DNA of 24,930 nucleotides, from the IMG/VR virus record IMGVR_UViG_3300047998_000039, positions 1-24,930 of that record, one strand, 5' to 3'. Of the stretch, positions 7,401-13,356 are shown in pieces. The stretch's first letter is position 1. Every line of letters starts with the position of its first letter. The notes below the pieces were generated by a model. It searched no databases and was not told the origin of the DNA. It worked only from the letters and a program-made list of their open reading frames with translations. Position numbers and translations under genes: made by a program. This stretch comes from a virus.

Positions 7401-9728
7401 ACACAACTAAGAATAGACACATCATCACATAAACCAAATACCAGCGCGTCGTTTGTAGCCGCATCTGGTAATTATTCACAATCATTATCCGATACAAGAA
7501 CTATAAGTGCTGGGACATTCACAACTACTGAATTTGTATATACTGATATATCACCAACTGCAAGTATATTTATCGCAGACAATGTAACTGGATTTGCTAA
7601 TGGTGAAATACTTACACTTAAAAAAGTAACTAATACTGGGTTTGCTACCGAGTATGTTAAAGTGGATTCAACTGAACGAAGAGATGGAGGTTCAGATTCA
7701 GACCTATCAGGATACTTAACAGTAACACGTTCTTACGGAAGTGGTACTACGGGTGACTCCAGCTCTCTTGGTGATATCGCATCCGTTGGCCAATCCTATG
7801 AAGAGGGTCAAGTGATTGTATCTACTGGTAAGATAGGTAGTGGTTACATACGACTAAACGCAAATCCAAATGACCCATCAACTCCATATATGGATATTGT
7901 TGAGAGAACTGGCAGTGGGTTATATGATATAGAATTAAAAGCAAGGTTGGGTGATTTAAGTGGATTGGCTAATAGTGACTTAGTTCACGGAAGGTCTAAT
8001 CCTGGCTTTGGTCTCGCAACGGATAACGTATATCTACAAGGTGGTATCATTGCAACCTTTGGTGAGATTGGTGGGTTTGGTATAAATGCAACTACGATTT
8101 CATCATCAAATAATAATCTTATTTTAAGAAGCAATGGTCAGATAACTGGATCTGCCGCATTATTAAGTGGTAGTGACGTTGTAATTGATGTAGAAGACTT
8201 TACTTTAAACTCAACAAACTTTAAAGTAAATAGTGCTGGTGATATTACCGGCTCTAATGTGTTATTCGATGGTGGTACTATCGGTGGATTTGAATTGGGG
8301 TCTAATATTATATCATCATCAAATGGTGACCTAATTCTAAAATCGAATGGTGAGATAACCGCATCAGCTGTTAAATTAGAGGGTGATATTACCGCAAACA
8401 CGGGTCGATTTGATGATGTTACAGTTGCAGGTATAATCGCACAAGACGACTCGGATGATTACATATTAGAATCTTGGATTACCTCGTCAACGTTTATTTC
8501 ATCATCTTACAACTATGGGGGGTCACTTGTTAACGCCGGTATTCTTGGAGAAACATTCAAACATGGTGTGCTTACATGGACTCTCGATAGTGGTTCTGAT
8601 GTTACGTATGATGTATTTATCGGACAAACCGTATCAGCTTCAAAATATGAAAAAGCAACACCACAAGATACCCAAGCAACTTCACCACCAACATTTAAAC
8701 GTTGGGCTGATATTAAAGGATTTGGAGGCGTCCATAGCATAGGTGTCCCATATGGGTATCCTAATGAATACGTAACACCATCTACTGTCGAGAATATAAT
8801 ATTTCCATTTCCAAACTACAACCCATCTGCTGCCGGTGATACTCATAATTTTTCGATAACAAGTAATACCATATCCCTACCATCCACTTTAATATCTGGA
8901 AATGTTTTAAATGGGTTAGTACTTCAAACTGCAGTTAGATTCGGACCATCCTTTGGTGGGTTTTCACCAACATTTAGAGTGGAAATATTAAAACCAGATA
9001 ATACAGTAGTTAAACAATTTGATATCGCATCGCGTAACGCGGGTGAGTGGTTACCAATATCACTCCCCTTGACTGATGCATTAATTAATGTGACGAGTAC
9101 GGCCGTAACCATTCAGGATGAACTTAAAATTAAACTATCATGGTTTAAACAATCACCTAATGCCGGTGGTGGTTCTATAAAAGAAATACGTATTGGGGAA
9201 CTTCGTATTGTTAAAGCAGCTGCATCCGAAGGATTATTCGTAAAAGGACTTCAGTTTGAACAATCTTCATTATTACCTACAAAATATGGAACCGCCCATC
9301 ATGGAAACTTCGTACCAGGTGAGGATAATACGTATGATTTAGGACAAATTGGTAATGTAGGTACTGGAACACCAAACCAACGATGGGACGATATTTATGC
9401 TACCAATGGTACTATTCAAACTTCCGATGAAACTCAAAAGACAAATATAACATCTTCGGATTTGGGATTATCATTTGTAAATGAGTTACGACCAGTTAGT
9501 TATAATTGGATAAACAAGACACGTACACATTACGGGTTGATTGCACAAGAAGTCAGTTCATCGTTAAATGTATTTAGTAAAACTACTTCTGATTTTGCCG
9601 GAATAACGACCGGGTCATTAATGGGATTACGATATAATGAACTTATCTCACCAATGATTAAAGCAATACAAGAACTTTCTGACGAAGTAAATCAACTAAA
9701 AATAGAGTTAAGTCAGAGTAGAGGATAA
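4467..9728 (+). CDS. Giant tail-fibre/spike-like protein with C-terminal S74 intramolecular chaperone
   Basis: A 1753-residue beta-rich protein, high in Ser, Thr, Gly and Asn, with few Cys. The last 101 residues form a Peptidase_S74 chaperone: the self-cleavage motif reads TSDETQK with Ser 1653 and Lys 1658, followed by RPVSYNWI and HYGLIAQEV. In this family the domain trimerises the fibre, then releases itself by cutting before that Ser. It is preceded by DNTYDLG...RWDDIYATNG, the usual lead-in to S74 domains. Internal duplications occur around residues 535-595 and 627-682 (TIGG...DGFA.FVSASI.G) and around 1199-1232 and 1269-1303 (GGF...ISSSN..LIL.SNG.I). The first about 150 residues look like a separate beta domain, perhaps for baseplate attachment. 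GGAG lies 9-12 bases before the ATG. Role in host attachment is inferred from S74 fibres; the receptor is unknown. It sits, unusually, straight after recombination genes. Confidence 0.8.
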   Translation: MGLELKRRSKQFLKKIPNARDIDEQEAFEVFGLRELPSFLGEGKNSFRIRPQLSRDIIPNTKIEIEVLDSNGNPVYWEVPSYKDDDKSQVISIWVYNDNNDKYNTPDGVCEIILVASTTRGPIRGTLKVNVVKNKQSASDIIFVDSPRGNVSASVESFNELPQGNGELTRTTQSGQFTYKKSIYGDDVSFETSTAIINGEMISGSLELDLSSTTLFPRLGGSQSQPTSVTASITEIVSNKIFRVLLPITASDNRSDGSIHTYEYSNDTITGNIKYLSTGSLNTTQNQSAIANVTLTNVNPTLGRVHSVSTLIKSQGLPNSDFELIANTSVPNETDISYKISIPTEQLNDPKTIKIQFLNINGDVSSTEVIIEDVIFEGGNVYIGGSQSLVTGSMFISNAIGSGLEIGGHSSGFMKSVGYEGQISASEGKGPGGFIIYSGSNALQMGADVLQGVGMQFVGDNDDRHLIFTTANGGILDVKTDKFFIGTTNTQFISGSDSNIEISSSLFHLDPKNDRLVIGADAIIEADLSANNIRTPATIGGVQSTDLNASSSITQDGFARFVSASIAGFTVNTEEIKSSDDSLRLKSNGQMTGSAILLGDKVGGNFVQFADSTLTVRGDLAVDQITTPSTIGGSPSNLTNASASITADGFAKFVSASIGGWDITTGSIEGSNLIMKPAGILQTRDFASGVKGWKISSELNGYAEFENVKIRGTLATTTFEKESVNAVGGQLYVANSTTLSGSFSSSIDSVSSAGVTSSTTLPTQFGDNSTDKIEFPLSTPYQLVSVQDSTKFTIDTPIFANGGTAYLYYSSSNTFGSQISASEEVTVSTTTPYSASFLNRNPVNNGEGNFEYTNFVVNTPGSGQESDFLNIICTITEVNGASVFSNSSDTATATLTSVGPPTEMTLLSGVTFNGTYGGQTLEFALSFTDSTSVTEAQATNIVHKKVGTWPTSIVDDGEITFDDGGGSHTFDILERVSNTQLRIDTSSHKPNTSASFVAASGNYSQSLSDTRTISAGTFTTTEFVYTDISPTASIFIADNVTGFANGEILTLKKVTNTGFATEYVKVDSTERRDGGSDSDLSGYLTVTRSYGSGTTGDSSSLGDIASVGQSYEEGQVIVSTGKIGSGYIRLNANPNDPSTPYMDIVERTGSGLYDIELKARLGDLSGLANSDLVHGRSNPGFGLATDNVYLQGGIIATFGEIGGFGINATTISSSNNNLILRSNGQITGSAALLSGSDVVIDVEDFTLNSTNFKVNSAGDITGSNVLFDGGTIGGFELGSNIISSSNGDLILKSNGEITASAVKLEGDITANTGRFDDVTVAGIIAQDDSDDYILESWITSSTFISSSYNYGGSLVNAGILGETFKHGVLTWTLDSGSDVTYDVFIGQTVSASKYEKATPQDTQATSPPTFKRWADIKGFGGVHSIGVPYGYPNEYVTPSTVENIIFPFPNYNPSAAGDTHNFSITSNTISLPSTLISGNVLNGLVLQTAVRFGPSFGGFSPTFRVEILKPDNTVVKQFDIASRNAGEWLPISLPLTDALINVTSTAVTIQDELKIKLSWFKQSPNAGGGSIKEIRIGELRIVKAAASEGLFVKGLQFEQSSLLPTKYGTAHHGNFVPGEDNTYDLGQIGNVGTGTPNQRWDDIYATNGTIQTSDETQKTNITSSDLGLSFVNELRPVSYNWINKTRTHYGLIAQEVSSSLNVFSKTTSDFAGITTGSLMGLRYNELISPMIKAIQELSDEVNQLKIELSQSRG
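6069..6252 (+). repeat. Fibre internal repeat A, copy 1
   Basis: Codons 535-595 of the fibre gene encode a block with TPATIGG, then DGFARFVSASIAGF, then LKSNGQMTGSA. The same order recurs about 275 bases downstream. This is a protein-level duplication typical of elongated trimeric fibres. Confidence 0.6.
6345..6513 (+). repeat. Fibre internal repeat A, copy 2
   Basis: Second block, codons 627-682: TPSTIGG, then DGFAKFVSASIGGW, then NLIMKPAG. Twelve of fourteen residues match copy 1 across DGFA..FVSASI.G-aromatic. Confidence 0.6.
8061..8163 (+). repeat. Fibre internal repeat B, copy 1
   Basis: Codons 1199-1232 encode GEIGGFGINATTISSSN followed by NLILRSNGQITGSA, a unit that recurs about 200 bases downstream and is related to the end of repeat A copy 1 (LKSNGQMTGSA). 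Confidence 0.6.
8271..8373 (+). repeat. Fibre internal repeat B, copy 2
   Basis: Codons 1269-1302 encode GGTIGGFELGSNIISSSN followed by DLILKSNGEITASA, matching repeat B copy 1 in order and spacing. Confidence 0.6.
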
Positions 9729-9736
9729 TTATTATT

Positions 9737-12025
9737 ATGGGAAAATTAATAAACGAATGGGTAACGGAATCAATCCTTACCGAAGACATTAAAAAAACAG
9801 TGGTAACTTACGTAGGTAGGTTTCACCCATTCCATTCTGGTCATAACGCTACATACCAACATTTGGTAAAAAAGTTTGGTAAAGATAATGTATACATTGG
9901 TACATCCGATAAAGTACAATTACCAAAGTCACCATTTACTTTCAAAGAAAAGGTTCAGATAATGACCACTATGTTTGGGATTCCCAAAAATAAAATAGTA
10001 AAGGTAAAGAACCCATATTCTCCAAAAGAAATACTACAATCATTTTCAGAAGAGACTACTGCATTTATCACAGTAGTTGGTGAGAAGGACAAGAGTAGAT
10101 TGGGTGGTAAATACTTTGAACCATATAAGGGTAAGGTAGAAAAGGGTTATGCTGATGCTGGTTATGTTTATGTAGCCCCATCACAAGGAAACGGAATATC
10201 TGGTACTCAAGTTCGTAAAGGTATGTCTGACTCAGATGAGAAATCTCGTACTAAGTTTTTCAAGTCAGTATACCCAAAGTTCAACCAAAAAATTTATGAT
10301 TTAGTTTCATCTCGTTTAATAAAAGTAGAATCCGTAATGGAATCGTTCTTACAAACATTTGATATTAACGAAATGTTATCCGAAGCTTCATCATTACCAC
10401 CAAGTGGTAAGGGTATAGTAGATGATGGTCCGGGCGCTTTCTATGGTAATATGAAAACTTTTAAGAAAGAGATGGAAGATGTGACTTCTACATTAGGGTG
10501 GGAAATTATATCATATCTAATGGATGATGATTCCATGGAGTCATTTGATACATCATACCCTAACGGTCCTGGTAGATATCCGGTATCATTTTTTCCAAGC
10601 GGTGATACCATGGATGGTCAGAAAAAGAGATATGGTAAGGATGTAACCGGCCGACCGGGATATAGAAAGTGGGCTAAACATATTAAGAAAGTTGCCCTTC
10701 GTTTGGGTATGGAATTCGTTAAGTTTGCTGAACCAAAGGATATTCAAAATCTTACTTCTAAAATTGATACTGAAAAAACCAAAGATAAAAAAAATAATCT
10801 GAAAGAAAGTATTCTTAATGAAGGTGGTGCATATGGTCATATGAATCACCCATTCGATACTGAGTTGGGATTGACCTTTGGTGATTTAAGAATAATCATA
10901 GATGGTGCACTTAATGGTAAGTTAGAGTTCACACGAGAAAAGACCGATGGACAAGCACTTGCTATTTCATATAGAAAAGATAAAGGTATCATCGCTGCAA
11001 GAAATAAATCACACCTAAAGGATAGTGGTGCTGGTGCATTAGACATTAAAGGAGTTTCAGATAAGTTTGCTAATAGAGGTGGATTGACCGATGCGTATAA
11101 TTTCGCAATGAGAGATTTGAGTAATGCAATCTCAAAACTATCAGATGCACAAAAAGAGAAAGTCTTCAAGAATGGTTCAAAATTTATGAACATTGAAGTC
11201 ATCTGGCCGGAGTCAGTAAACGTAGTACCATATGGTCAACCCCTATTAGTATTCCACGGAACAATGGAGTATGATGAGAATGGTGTCGCTATCGGAGCAG
11301 ATACCTCAGACGCAAGAATACTTGCCGGTATGATTAAACAAGTAAACGCTGAGGTTCAAAGTCAATACACTATTCAAGGACCGCCCGTTGTAAAACTACC
11401 TAAGAGTCAAGAACTATCTAAAATGAAATCAAAATTCTTTAGTCAATTGTCAAAGGTGCAAAAAGAGTTCAAACTCAAGGATACTGATGGTGTTGCTGAA
11501 TACCACCAAAGATGGTGGGAAGAATACGTTGATAAGAACTCACCATCCTCTTTGGATAACAAAACTAAAATGGGATTGGTAAAGAGATGGGCATTCTACG
11601 ATAAAGGATTCCGATTGGATAAGAAAAACATTACCGACTCTAAAACATTAGATTGGGCTAAGAAGACTGACAAACAAGACCAAGCTAAGATAGCAAAAGA
11701 AAATACACGTAAGTTTGAAGATATCTTCTTAGGTGTAGGTGCAGAAGTATTATCATTTATGTCATCAGCACTTACTGTAAATCCAGACAAAGCACTTAGA
11801 GATATGCAGAAACGATTGGACACTACAATCAAAGATGTTAGAAAAAGTGGTGACCCTAAAAAGATTGCTAAACTAAAGATGGAATTAGAAAGATTAAACG
11901 CAGTTGGTGGTAGAGATAAGATTGTACCAAACGAAGGACTTGTATTCGCTTATAAAGGATATACAATGAAGTTAACTGGTACATTTGCATCACTAAACCA
12001 AATCTTAGGTTTAATGTATTTCTAA
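9737..12025 (+). CDS. Adenylyl/cytidylyltransferase (HxGH) fused to an ATP-dependent ligase-type nucleotidyltransferase
   Basis: This 762-residue protein has three parts. Residues 20-200 form an HxGH nucleotidyltransferase: YVGRFHPFHSGH with H33 and H36, and ISGTQVRKG with T157 and R160, as in NMN adenylyltransferases and cytidylyltransferases. Residues 217-356 are unrecognised. Residues 363-762 look like the covalent nucleotidyltransferase core of DNA/RNA ligases: motif I EKTDG with Lys 402, FMNIE with Glu 487, EGLVF with Glu 733, and KLTG with Lys 745. The parts are separated by MLSE-A (216/217) and ILNE-G (362/363), which look like T4 gp21 cleavage sites. The N-terminus, MGKLINEW...TESILTED, resembles a capsid-targeting peptide. 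It may therefore be cut in the prohead into an NAD- or nucleotide-forming enzyme and a ligase. Substrates cannot be told from sequence. GAGG lies 12 bases before the ATG. Confidence 0.75.
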   Translation: MGKLINEWVTESILTEDIKKTVVTYVGRFHPFHSGHNATYQHLVKKFGKDNVYIGTSDKVQLPKSPFTFKEKVQIMTTMFGIPKNKIVKVKNPYSPKEILQSFSEETTAFITVVGEKDKSRLGGKYFEPYKGKVEKGYADAGYVYVAPSQGNGISGTQVRKGMSDSDEKSRTKFFKSVYPKFNQKIYDLVSSRLIKVESVMESFLQTFDINEMLSEASSLPPSGKGIVDDGPGAFYGNMKTFKKEMEDVTSTLGWEIISYLMDDDSMESFDTSYPNGPGRYPVSFFPSGDTMDGQKKRYGKDVTGRPGYRKWAKHIKKVALRLGMEFVKFAEPKDIQNLTSKIDTEKTKDKKNNLKESILNEGGAYGHMNHPFDTELGLTFGDLRIIIDGALNGKLEFTREKTDGQALAISYRKDKGIIAARNKSHLKDSGAGALDIKGVSDKFANRGGLTDAYNFAMRDLSNAISKLSDAQKEKVFKNGSKFMNIEVIWPESVNVVPYGQPLLVFHGTMEYDENGVAIGADTSDARILAGMIKQVNAEVQSQYTIQGPPVVKLPKSQELSKMKSKFFSQLSKVQKEFKLKDTDGVAEYHQRWWEEYVDKNSPSSLDNKTKMGLVKRWAFYDKGFRLDKKNITDSKTLDWAKKTDKQDQAKIAKENTRKFEDIFLGVGAEVLSFMSSALTVNPDKALRDMQKRLDTTIKDVRKSGDPKKIAKLKMELERLNAVGGRDKIVPNEGLVFAYKGYTMKLTGTFASLNQILGLMYF

Positions 12026-12035
12026 CATACTTATA
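12025..12035 (+). promoter_or_regulatory. AT-rich promoter-like element (ACATACTTATA)
   Basis: ACATACTTATA overlaps the stop of the fusion gene and lies 24 bases before the next ATG. The same eleven bases recur at 16571-16581, and close variants precede four other starts. Candidate late promoter. Confidence 0.5.
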
Positions 12036-12059
12036 GTAGTAAAAGTATATAAAATAGTT

Positions 12060-12635
12060 ATGTCAAAATTAAATAATATCAAGGCTGTTAGTGAAATGAT
12101 AGCCGGTAATCACCGAACACAAACCAAAAACACGGTATCGTTTGGTGAAAATAAAGAATTCGTTAAACGTGAAGTTGGTGACCAATGGACTGATGACGAA
12201 GGTAACACATGGGAACAAAAGGGGGGATACAAGGTAAAACTTGGTAAACTTTCAGAGTTAAGAAATGACATTAACACATTCCCAAAATGTGACAAGGATG
12301 TATGTACTTGTACGAACCCAAATCGTAATGACCTCAAAATGAAGTCTATTCACGGTAAGTGTTTTGATTGTGTGATTGATATGGAACACCAATTAAAGAT
12401 AGAGGGTAAGTATGATGAGTATGCCCGAAACAAGAAATTAGAGAATGCAAAGGCTTGGTTAAAACAAGCTGAACTTGAAAAGGAAACTATCAAGTCTGCT
12501 CTAAAAACCAAATTCATCAATGAGGATGGTTCGTTTGAAGAGTGGGGTGGTACTTCTTGGGAAGAGACTGAAGCAAAGATAGACAAAGAGTTTCAAGATT
12601 TTAGAGAAAACTTTATCCAAAAATTGGAGAAATAA
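12060..12635 (+). CDS. Unknown phage protein with a five-cysteine cluster
   Basis: A 191-residue protein that I do not recognise by function. Residues 77-104 contain C77, C82, C84, C101 and C104, ending in CFDC, a pattern that suggests a small zinc-binding knuckle. Before it is a short beta-like region (residues 38-62) built around WTDDEGNTWEQKGGY. After it, residues 108-191 are highly charged and probably helical, rich in Glu and Lys. There is no signal peptide or membrane segment. The ATG is preceded by an A-rich leader without a Shine-Dalgarno sequence and by a promoter-like element. A zinc role is inferred; it opens the run of small genes that leads into the modular proteins, so a virion or assembly role is plausible but unproven. 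Confidence 0.7.
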   Translation: MSKLNNIKAVSEMIAGNHRTQTKNTVSFGENKEFVKREVGDQWTDDEGNTWEQKGGYKVKLGKLSELRNDINTFPKCDKDVCTCTNPNRNDLKMKSIHGKCFDCVIDMEHQLKIEGKYDEYARNKKLENAKAWLKQAELEKETIKSALKTKFINEDGSFEEWGGTSWEETEAKIDKEFQDFRENFIQKLEK

Positions 12636-12636
12636 A

Positions 12637-13047
12637 TTGAAAACATTTATTAAAGAAACTTACAAACTATACACTGAAGATGGTATACCTCATACATTAG
12701 CTATGGAGTATACCATTTCCGATGTTTACGAGCGACTATGTTCTGAAGGTGTAATGACCGAGGATTTACGTAAGTGGTTTGGTAAAGGTAAGACTGGTTC
12801 AAACGATGGTGGGGGCTGGGATAGATATAGTTCCGATGGTAAGAAGTTAGGTAAGTGTGGTGATGGTAAAGATGGTGGTGCATACGCTGCATGTTTATCA
12901 AAAGAAAAAGCTGCAAAACTTGGACCAAAGGGTAGAGCGTCTTTCGTAAATAGAAAAAGAGCTGCACAAAAGAAAAGTGGTGACTCTAAACGTGGTGGTA
13001 ATAGTACCAAAGGAAAAAAACCAACATACTCAAAAACTGGGGCATAA
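12637..13047 (+). CDS. Small basic Gly/Lys-rich protein with Trp/Cys module; TTG start
   Basis: A 136-residue protein starting at TTG two bases after the previous stop; no ATG offers a better start. The N-terminus MKTFIKETYKLYTEDG resembles the T4 internal-protein targeting peptide MKTYQEFIAEA. Residues 44-112 hold a compact module: WFGKG, GGGWDRYSSDGKKLGKCG with C74, AACLS with C86, then a basic helix KAAKLGPKGRASFVNRKRAAQKK. I recall modules of this type, with a W..Y...G..C pattern and a basic tail, in many aquatic phage proteins but cannot give a family name. Residues 113-136 are a disordered Lys/Gly/Ser tail. Strong positive charge suggests nucleic acid binding, perhaps inside the head; that is inference only. 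Confidence 0.65.
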   Translation: MKTFIKETYKLYTEDGIPHTLAMEYTISDVYERLCSEGVMTEDLRKWFGKGKTGSNDGGGWDRYSSDGKKLGKCGDGKDGGAYAACLSKEKAAKLGPKGRASFVNRKRAAQKKSGDSKRGGNSTKGKKPTYSKTGA

Positions 13048-13048
13048 T

Positions 13049-13348
13049 ATGATTAAGCTAAAACAATTACTAAACGAGAGTGATTACAAGATATATCACA
13101 AGTCATTTACTGAAGCATCTGAAGAAGCAAGGAAGCTTGCTGAAAAACGTGGATTTGAAATTGATGAAGACGATTGGCAGTCTCAGATTGTAATGGGTGG
13201 TCGTAACAAACGTTCAAGGCCAAGTGAAGGTAAAACTACTGAATTCACAATTAGATTGCTTAAAGGTGGTAAACCACAACGTAAGTCTCTTCAAATCCAA
13301 GTATATGGTATGAAGAAGGGTTATGAGTTAAACGCATACATCAACTAA
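13049..13348 (+). CDS. Small phage protein with capsid-targeting-like N-terminus (99 aa)
   Basis: The frame stays open upstream into the previous gene, but the ATG at 13049, one base after that gene's stop, gives the sensible product MIKLKQLLNES..., 99 residues. The first eleven residues look like a T4-type capsid-targeting peptide, with LLNE-S as a gp21-like cleavage site after Glu 10. The remainder is one compact alpha/beta module: a helix SFTEASEEARKLAEKRG, an acidic turn DEDDW (residues 40-44), a basic loop GGRNKRSRPSEGKT, and two strands FTIRLLKGGKPQRKSLQIQVYGM ending in YELNAYIN. I have no functional name for it. Its position beside the modular protein, and its size, match one freestanding cargo module. 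Confidence 0.7.
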   Translation: MIKLKQLLNESDYKIYHKSFTEASEEARKLAEKRGFEIDEDDWQSQIVMGGRNKRSRPSEGKTTEFTIRLLKGGKPQRKSLQIQVYGMKKGYELNAYIN

Positions 13349-13356
13349 GGAGTATT

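Noticed and set aside
5624-9112. Minus-strand frames opposite the fibre gene
   Set aside because: Antisense readings of a Gly/Ser/Thr-rich repeat protein give Pro- and Ile-rich products with no known features.
12977-13048. Upstream extension of the 99-residue gene starting inside the previous gene
   Set aside because: The extra 24 residues overlap another coding frame and lack a ribosome-binding site; the ATG at 13049 directly after the previous stop gives a product with a sensible targeting-like N-terminus.
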